Positions 6,146 through 9,752 of a DNA stretch of 9,752 nucleotides are shown here, piece after piece. The translations under genes and the position numbers were made by a program. The notes below the pieces were generated by a model that saw only the letters and a list, made by a program, of their open reading frames with translations, was not told the origin of the DNA and did not search any database. Numbering within the stretch: the first letter of the stretch is position 1; every line of letters starts with the position of its first letter. The stretch is from Bacillus benzoevorans (lineage in GTDB: Bacteria; Bacillota; Bacilli; Bacillales; Cytobacillaceae): positions 1 to 9,752 of the forward strand of contig NZ_JACHGK010000039.1 in NCBI RefSeq assembly GCF_014207535.1, given 5' to 3'.

Positions 6146-6589
6146 GAGACATTGCAAGGAATTTTAGAGCGAAGCAAATATACATACGAAATAATTCAAC
6201 ACGAAAAACCAATACTTTCAAAACAAGATGGCACAAAATATTTTGGGATCGAAGTTGGGCAAACAGCTCCGTCGCTGATACTAAAAACAGATAAAGGGTT
6301 CTTTGTTTTAATTGTATCTGGTAGTCGTAGTAAAGTTGATTTTGAGAAAATAGCTGATGTTTTAGGCTGTAGTAAAGTAAAATTAGCATCTCCAGAGGAA
6401 GTTCAAAAAGTTACAGGATTTCAGGTAGGAAGCGTTCGTATGGTAGGTCTTGATTTACCTTGTGTGATAGACAAACGACTTTTCCAATACGATTTTATTT
6501 ATGGAGGTACTGGCCAATCAACATTTACTTTAAAAATTGAACCACAAGCCTTAAATGAATTAAATCAAGTGATTGTAACCTTTGATTAA
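6143..6589 (+). CDS. YbaK/ProX-type aminoacyl-tRNA deacylase
   Basis: This gene encodes 148 residues from a TTG start. It belongs to the YbaK/EbsC/ProX superfamily, free-standing editing domains that hydrolyse mischarged aminoacyl-tRNA (for example Cys- or Ala-tRNA-Pro). Recognisable parts are the YEIIQHEKPI start, VGQTAPSLILKTDKGF with the conserved lysine K48, LGCSKVKLASPEEVQKVTGF, the GSVRMVGLD loop, CVIDKRLF, and the closing YGGTGQSTFTLKIEP block. Its length is typical and it is cytosolic. An extra ten residues would be added by starting at ATG 6113, but the ribosome binding site points to TTG 6143. The lipoprotein gene follows 28 bases downstream with no terminator between, so they are probably cotranscribed. 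The exact tRNA substrate cannot be read from the sequence. Confidence 0.88.
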   Translation: METLQGILERSKYTYEIIQHEKPILSKQDGTKYFGIEVGQTAPSLILKTDKGFFVLIVSGSRSKVDFEKIADVLGCSKVKLASPEEVQKVTGFQVGSVRMVGLDLPCVIDKRLFQYDFIYGGTGQSTFTLKIEPQALNELNQVIVTFD

Positions 6590-6617
6590 AGGAAACTTAT
6601 ATGAGGGAGGTGGTTTA

Positions 6618-7016
6618 ATGAAAAAATCTTTGTTCCTAACCTTGTTGTTAAGTATAATTTTGGTTTCTGCTTGTACTAATGGAAAAACGAAATCGTTAGA
6701 AGAATTTTATAAGGATGCAAAAATTGAAAATGTAGATAAAGTCATCATTCAAGATGGTTCGACCGGTGCTTCAAAAACGATAACTAAACAGGAACAAATT
6801 GATGAATTTCTATCTCTGATTAAAGATATAGAGTTTACTCCACAAGATAGTCAAGAAAAACGTGCAGGATGGCGATACGGTGTTGCTCTTTTTGATGGCG
6901 AAAGAGAATTTAAATTCACTCTAAGTGAAATTAGCAATACTTATTATGATTCAAACCCAGACATTCATCCAATTGTTGATGATTTTTATAAAAACCTCGA
7001 TGTTCAAGAGGAATAA
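6618..7016 (+). CDS. Small lipoprotein of unknown function
   Basis: This gene encodes 132 residues. A type II signal peptide (MKKSLFLTLLLSIILVSAC) has the lipobox VSAC with lipid-modified C19, so the protein should sit on the outer face of the membrane. The mature part has VDKVIIQDGSTGASKTIT, then a helix (EQIDEFLSLIKDI), then beta-like stretches (RYGVALFDGEREFKFTLSE) and an acidic tail. This pattern (strand, glycine-rich turn, T-rich stretch, I-D-E-F helix) loosely recalls residues 34-66 of the DUF3888 protein at 1325. The ATG at 6618 follows GGGAGGTGG; the frame also opens at 6582 inside the previous gene, without a signal peptide at the start. I do not recognise a named family. Confidence 0.8.
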   Translation: MKKSLFLTLLLSIILVSACTNGKTKSLEEFYKDAKIENVDKVIIQDGSTGASKTITKQEQIDEFLSLIKDIEFTPQDSQEKRAGWRYGVALFDGEREFKFTLSEISNTYYDSNPDIHPIVDDFYKNLDVQEE

Positions 7017-7030
7017 TGTCCTTCATTACC

Positions 7031-7048
7031 TATTCCGCAAATGGGGAC
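7031..7048 (+). repeat. GGGCGC element, copy 5, degenerate
   Basis: TATTCCGCAAATGGGGAC, 14 bases after the lipoprotein stop, keeps the TATTCCGCAA front of the element but has lost GGGCGC. ATGTCC at 7017 can pair with GGACAT (7045-7050) across it, with no T tract. It probably does not terminate, in keeping with the next gene following closely. Confidence 0.45.
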
Positions 7049-7074
7049 ATAACTAAGAAGAAAGGAAAGTCTTT

Positions 7075-7440
7075 ATGAAAAAAATTTTTATTATAATCTG
7101 TATACTTTTAATAATATTTTTTAGCATAAAAGTTTATTTTTATACTTATGAAAATTTAGCAAATAAAAGAATTGCTCAAGTTATAGAATTACAAGGGGCT
7201 AATAATTCTGAGTATGAAATAACATTTAATTCTTTTGATTATAAACGATGGTTTTGGGATAAAGATATTATTTTTAATAATGATAAAGAGATTAAATATA
7301 AATATAGTTTTAATAGAAAAGATAATATAGTCGAAGTATTTATCGGGCGCGTTACTTTAAAAAGTGACGCCACCATTAGTTACAGCAAAATGGCAATGGT
7401 TAATCCCAATTGCCATTTTATTTTTTTACAATTTTCTTGA
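7075..7440 (+). CDS. DUF3139-like membrane protein with altered 3' end
   Basis: This gene encodes 121 residues as read. There is one N-terminal membrane helix (residues 4-22), then a lysine-rich extracytoplasmic part (ENLANKRIAQVIELQG, then EIKYKYSFNRKDNIVEVFI). The anchor, the 'x-x-I-x-x-Q-G' helix and the aromatic strands resemble the DUF3139 proteins of Bacillus, of unknown function. The ribosome binding site is AAAGGAAAG, about 8 bases before the ATG. Residues from about 90 on are encoded by a GGGCGC element and the terminator hairpin behind it, and the last codons overlap the convergent MFS gene by 15 bases. This tail is very unlikely to be original. The authentic stop seems to have been lost when the element arrived, leaving about 89 native residues plus 32 foreign ones. 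It may still be expressed, or may be a recent pseudogene. Confidence 0.6.
   Translation: MKKIFIIICILLIIFFSIKVYFYTYENLANKRIAQVIELQGANNSEYEITFNSFDYKRWFWDKDIIFNNDKEIKYKYSFNRKDNIVEVFIGRVTLKSDATISYSKMAMVNPNCHFIFLQFS
7341..7370 (+). repeat. GGGCGC element, copy 6, inside a coding frame
   Basis: TATCGGGCGCG (7341-7351) carries the element core. GCGTTACTT can pair with AAGTGACGC (7349-7357 with 7362-7370, one G-U), giving the same architecture as copy 2 but without a direct T tract. It lies inside the reading frame starting at 7075. Confidence 0.55.
7387..7427 (+). terminator. Terminator between convergent genes
   Basis: AAAATGGCAAT (7387-7397) pairs perfectly with ATTGCCATTTT (7409-7419) around an 11-base loop, and TATTTTTTT follows on the plus strand. 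It ends the operon that contains the YbaK gene. The A run before the stem gives a short T run on the minus strand, so it may also serve the MFS gene. Confidence 0.8.
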
Positions 7441-8670
7441 GGATGTCTGACTAACTTGTAAATTTTGTTTTATGGCACTATCATCAAGGAAAGCAGAAAA
7501 TACAATGCCTAGAACTAGAATACCTGCACCCGACCAAAATGCTATTTCATAACTTCCAGTTAGAGTACGAATGTATCCCCCTAAAAAAACTCCTATGGCA
7601 GCAAAAATCTGATGTAAAAACCATGTAGTGCCAAGAATACTTCCCATAGCATTAGCGCCAAATCTGTCACCAATGATACCTGTAACAAGTGGAATAATTG
7701 GCATCGATGAAATACCATAGATGATTGCGAATAGATAAAGTTGCCAGATATTTGTGGATAAAGAAAGCAAAACAAATGCTAGTAAACGAATAATGTACAG
7801 TCCAATAAGTAAACTCCTCTTACCATATCTACGAGCAAGTTGACCAGTTATCCACATAGAAATCGCACTTGCAAATGCGGCAATACCAAGAAGTTGACCT
7901 CCTAGTCCTGTTCCTCCCCCTAAATCAACTGAAAATTTCGGAAGATGGATCGTAACCAAATAGAGAGTATAGCCACAAGTAACAAATCCGAGGCTTGCAA
8001 GCCAAAACTCACGGGTTTTTAAAGCTTCTGACAATGAAACACTTGAAGGTGGAGAAAATGAAGATGTAGAATCTCCGTCGGGTGCCTGACCTATTTCGTT
8101 AGGATTACTTTTTGTACCAAAAAGAACAAATGGGACAACGATTAATAACATGATAAACCCAAGAACCACAAAGGCAACACGAAACCCAGAATTCACAAGT
8201 AGAATGCCAGTTAAAGGTAAGAGAGCTAACTGACCGAAATTCATTCCCATTGAACTTCTTGCAAGCATCGTTGCTCTTTTTTTAACATACCAACGAGAAA
8301 CAAGTACCGAATTAGCCATTGACCCACATCCTGCAAAACCAACAGCAGTGAGAACGCCATAATAAAGAAAGAATTGCCATAATTGAGTAATGGTTGCTGA
8401 AAGTATAAAGGAAATTCCCATTAGGGTAGCACTGCTAGCAATGACTAGCTTAGGACCGAATCGATCGATAAGTTTCCCCATTATAGGTTGAAACACTCCC
8501 CAAGTAATCATATTTAGAGATACTGCCAAACTTAATGTAGTTAAGCTCCAACCATAGGATTCATGGAGTGGGGTAAAAAATTGTCCAGCAGTTAAATTTA
8601 AGCCAAATGCCCCCATCAGAGTAAGAAAAGCGATGAATACAATTCTTGAACCTAAAAAAGTACGTACCAT
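7426..8670 (-). CDS. MFS transporter
   Basis: This gene encodes 414 residues of a major facilitator superfamily permease with about 12 membrane helices. The cytoplasmic loop 2-3 motif A is GKLIDRFGPK (65-74), and a degenerate repeat, GQLARRYGKR, is in the second half, as expected from the duplicated six-helix fold. The central loop (about 184-225, GTKSNPNEIGQAPDGD) separates the halves. The overall look (GWSLTTLSLAVSLN, YGVLTAVGFAGCGS, EALKTREFWLASLGF) fits the monocarboxylate/oxalate-formate-like MFS subgroup, so a small organic anion is a reasonable but unproven substrate. The ATG at 8670 follows AGGAGGGAG. It is divergent from the CGNR regulator gene, with a near-perfect sigma-A promoter between them, and its 3' end overlaps the convergent altered gene by 15 bases. 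Confidence 0.9.
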   Translation of the reverse strand: MVRTFLGSRIVFIAFLTLMGAFGLNLTAGQFFTPLHESYGWSLTTLSLAVSLNMITWGVFQPIMGKLIDRFGPKLVIASSATLMGISFILSATITQLWQFFLYYGVLTAVGFAGCGSMANSVLVSRWYVKKRATMLARSSMGMNFGQLALLPLTGILLVNSGFRVAFVVLGFIMLLIVVPFVLFGTKSNPNEIGQAPDGDSTSSFSPPSSVSLSEALKTREFWLASLGFVTCGYTLYLVTIHLPKFSVDLGGGTGLGGQLLGIAAFASAISMWITGQLARRYGKRSLLIGLYIIRLLAFVLLSLSTNIWQLYLFAIIYGISSMPIIPLVTGIIGDRFGANAMGSILGTTWFLHQIFAAIGVFLGGYIRTLTGSYEIAFWSGAGILVLGIVFSAFLDDSAIKQNLQVSQTSSRKL

Positions 8671-8721
8671 AAAGCTCCCTCCTATAGATTAACTAACCAC
8701 ATAATATGGTATTTAATGGTT

Positions 8722-8750
8722 ATTATATTCACTTTAAATTAACCTGTCAA
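8722..8750 (-). promoter_or_regulatory. Consensus sigma-A promoter of the MFS gene
   Basis: On the minus strand TTGACA (8750-8745) and TATAAT (8727-8722) are both perfect and are separated by exactly 17 bases. Transcription should begin near 8715, about 45 bases before the ATG. A promoter this strong would normally need a repressor. Confidence 0.85.
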
Positions 8751-8761
8751 TATTATATAAT
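8733..8761 (+). promoter_or_regulatory. Sigma-A promoter of the CGNR gene
   Basis: TTTAAA (8733-8738) and a perfect TATAAT (8756-8761) are 17 bases apart. This promoter overlaps the opposing MFS promoter over its -35 region, so the two probably compete for polymerase. The box at 8763-8771 lies directly at the predicted start. Confidence 0.6.
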
Positions 8762-8811
8762 ATGGTTAGTTTAAAACTTGGAACATTTTTAGGATGAAAG
8801 GAGTACCAATA

Positions 8812-9399
8812 ATGTCTAGCTCAAATCAATTTCCACTAATATCTGGTCACCTTTCTCTCGACCTTGTAAATACTGAAGTTGTCCGACGTGGTGTACGCCA
8901 TAATCTACTGACATCAAAAGATGATTTAATAGAATGGATAAAAGCAATGCAAGAAAATGATTCATTAATCCCTGAACATTTTTCATCTGAAACGGAAGAA
9001 TGGTTGGAACAAGCGTTAGATAGAGTTCTAAATTTACGTGCATTTCTTCGTGAGGGATTTGAACGTGTTACAGATGGATACCAGCTTTCGAATGATTGGT
9101 TGGCTCATCTTGAAAAGTTAATTGCTAAAGCACCATTCTTATATAGAATCATCGGCGGAAAGCTTGTCGAAATTCCTATCGGGGAACCATTGGATAGATT
9201 AATTTCACTTATCGCATTAGATGCCCTAAATCTATATGCTACTGGTGAATTAGGAACCATGAAAAGGTGTGCCAACCCTGATTGTGTATTGTTATTTATG
9301 GATTCCAGTGGAAGGCGGAAATGGTGTTCAATGCAAATTTGTGGTAATCGAAAAAAGGTTGCACGTTTTCAGAATCGTAGTGGAAAAAAGGAACCATAG
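8812..9399 (+). CDS. CGNR zinc-finger regulator (ABATE domain)
   Basis: This gene encodes 195 residues. The N-terminal part (about 5-145) opens with FPLISGHLSLDLVNTEV, typical of the ABATE (putative stress-induced regulator) domain. The C terminus carries the CGNR zinc finger: C153 and C158 (KRCANPDC), then C172 and C177 in WCSMQICGNR, followed by a basic tail (KKVARFQNRSGKK). Proteins of this kind are annotated as putative transcription regulators. The basic finger at the end suits DNA binding. Divergence from the MFS gene, with shared inverted boxes, suggests that it controls the transporter and itself. The frame opens at 8794, but AAAGGAG lies 8 bases before the ATG at 8812, so I start there. 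The inducer is unknown. Confidence 0.88.
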   Translation: MSSSNQFPLISGHLSLDLVNTEVVRRGVRHNLLTSKDDLIEWIKAMQENDSLIPEHFSSETEEWLEQALDRVLNLRAFLREGFERVTDGYQLSNDWLAHLEKLIAKAPFLYRIIGGKLVEIPIGEPLDRLISLIALDALNLYATGELGTMKRCANPDCVLLFMDSSGRRKWCSMQICGNRKKVARFQNRSGKKEP

Positions 9400-9483
9400 G
9401 ATGAATGATTGTTATGACTTATAAAATAAATGTGGATTTAGTACATATAATGATCTTTATAAAAAAACATTGGAATTTTTCGA

Positions 9484-9528
9484 TATTCCACAAATGGACC
9501 ATTAGCAAATAGGCAGGAACTATTTTTC
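9484..9528 (+). repeat. GGGCGC element, copy 7, decayed
   Basis: TATTCCACAAATGGACC is followed by CAAATAGGCAGGAAC and TATTTTTC. It aligns to copy 2 along almost its whole length, including the loop (AAATAGGCA in both), but the GGGCGC arm is mutated, so the stem is weak. Confidence 0.5.
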
Positions 9529-9547
9529 ACTTTTTTCGTGTTTTCAA

Positions 9548-9565
9548 TATTCCGTTATCGAGCGC
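9548..9565 (+). repeat. GGGCGC element, copy 8, core only
   Basis: TATTCCGTTATCGAGCGC matches the core with a few changes. It lies 19 bases after copy 7 in the same orientation. No falling arm or T tract is recognisable. Confidence 0.5.
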
Positions 9566-9677
9566 AATTGTTGAAGATTACAGCTAGAAAACGATAAAAC
9601 TTTTTTGTAAAAAATGTATAATGCTTCGCAAAGTATAAAAACCCGTTTTGATTAATCTTTTTAAATAGACTACTCTG

Positions 9678-9726
9678 ATAAGAGGATAATATGTTCAATA
9701 TAAGAGCATATATCCTCTTATTTTTT
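9678..9726 (+). terminator. Strong terminator near the window end
   Basis: ATAAGAGGATAATATG (9678-9693) pairs with CATATATCCTCTTAT (9707-9721), 15 pairs with one bulged A, and six Ts (9721-9726) follow. It lies nearly 280 bases beyond the CGNR stop. Confidence 0.8.
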
Positions 9727-9752
9727 ACATAATATAAACATTAAATATATTT

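Larger units (their letters stand above)
8691..8771. promoter_or_regulatory. Inverted boxes, candidate operators of the divergent pair
   Basis: AACTAACCA at 8691-8699 is the exact reverse complement of TGGTTAGTT at 8763-8771. ATAATATGGT also occurs twice directly (8701-8710 and 8757-8766). Each 9-bp box points toward its own gene, just downstream of that gene's -10 box, and the pair is centred on the overlapping promoters. This placement suits a repressor that controls both genes, with the CGNR protein as the obvious candidate. The repeats are seen; the operator role is inference. Confidence 0.5.
9400..9752. other. Non-coding stretch after the CGNR gene
   Basis: The 353 bases hold no credible gene. 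They contain two tandem degenerate element copies (9484-9528 and 9548-9565), a TATAAT near 9616 and a strong terminator (9678-9726). This is either a long 3' untranslated region of the CGNR gene or includes a small independent transcript. Confidence 0.5.

Noticed and set aside
5946..6389. Minus-strand open frame of 147 codons
   Set aside because: It covers the subtilase terminator and the conserved N-terminal half of the YbaK-type gene; a shadow frame.
7593..7775. Second minus-strand frame inside the MFS gene
   Set aside because: Fully inside a conserved transporter gene in another frame, with no independent signals.
8816..9043. Minus-strand open frame opposite the CGNR gene
   Set aside because: Shadow of the conserved ABATE domain.
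328..9565. CRISPR array as explanation for the recurring GGGCGC motif
   Set aside because: Copies are kilobases apart, degenerate, tied to gene ends, and no cas genes are present.

Overview
The window looks like chromosomal DNA from a low-GC Bacillaceae bacterium (Bacillus in the broad sense). The evidence is the AT-rich sequence, strong GGAGG-type ribosome binding sites, intrinsic terminators with U tracts, Bacillus-style signal peptides, and families common in that group (DUF3888, a DUF3139-like protein, Bacillus-type YbaK, a paired retropepsin-like protease). I see no rRNA, tRNA, CRISPR array or transposase. The species cannot be fixed from this window.

Layout, left to right. (1) 1-375: a small membrane-protein gene that appears frameshifted, ending in the first copy of a recurring element. 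(2) 385-927: a minus-strand gene for a secreted protein of unknown function, with its own terminator. (3) 928-1324: mostly non-coding, with a possible acetyltransferase scrap and a terminator-like hairpin. (4) 1325-2143: a secreted two-part protein ending in DUF3888. (5) 2368-3210: a complete solo tyrosine recombinase. (6) 3350-3993: a tightly coupled pair, a small protein of unknown function and a retropepsin-like aspartic protease. (7) 4040-4406: intergenic DNA with element copies and GC-rich hairpins. (8) 4407-5876: a secreted S8 subtilase resembling lantibiotic leader peptidases (LanP), with no lantibiotic genes nearby. (9) 6143-7440: a probable operon of a YbaK-type deacylase (TTG start), a small lipoprotein and a DUF3139-like membrane protein whose 3' end runs into a repeat and a terminator. 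(10) 7426-9399: a divergent pair, an MFS transporter (minus) and a CGNR zinc-finger protein (plus). They share a 123-bp intergenic region with opposed promoters and inverted 9-bp boxes. (11) 9400-9752: non-coding, with two more element copies and a strong terminator.

The most unusual signal is a short element with the approximate core TATTCCGCAATCGGGCGC. It occurs about eight times, always in plus orientation and mostly just after plus-strand genes. In the best copies it continues into a hairpin plus U tract, so it looks like a dispersed, mobile or spreading intrinsic terminator. Two copies overlap the ends of coding frames and appear to have supplied or changed the stop.

The genes do not form one pathway. 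Several encode exported or membrane proteins of unknown role. The functional units that can be argued from layout are the 3350/3607 pair, the 6143-7440 operon, and the MFS/CGNR transporter-regulator pair.
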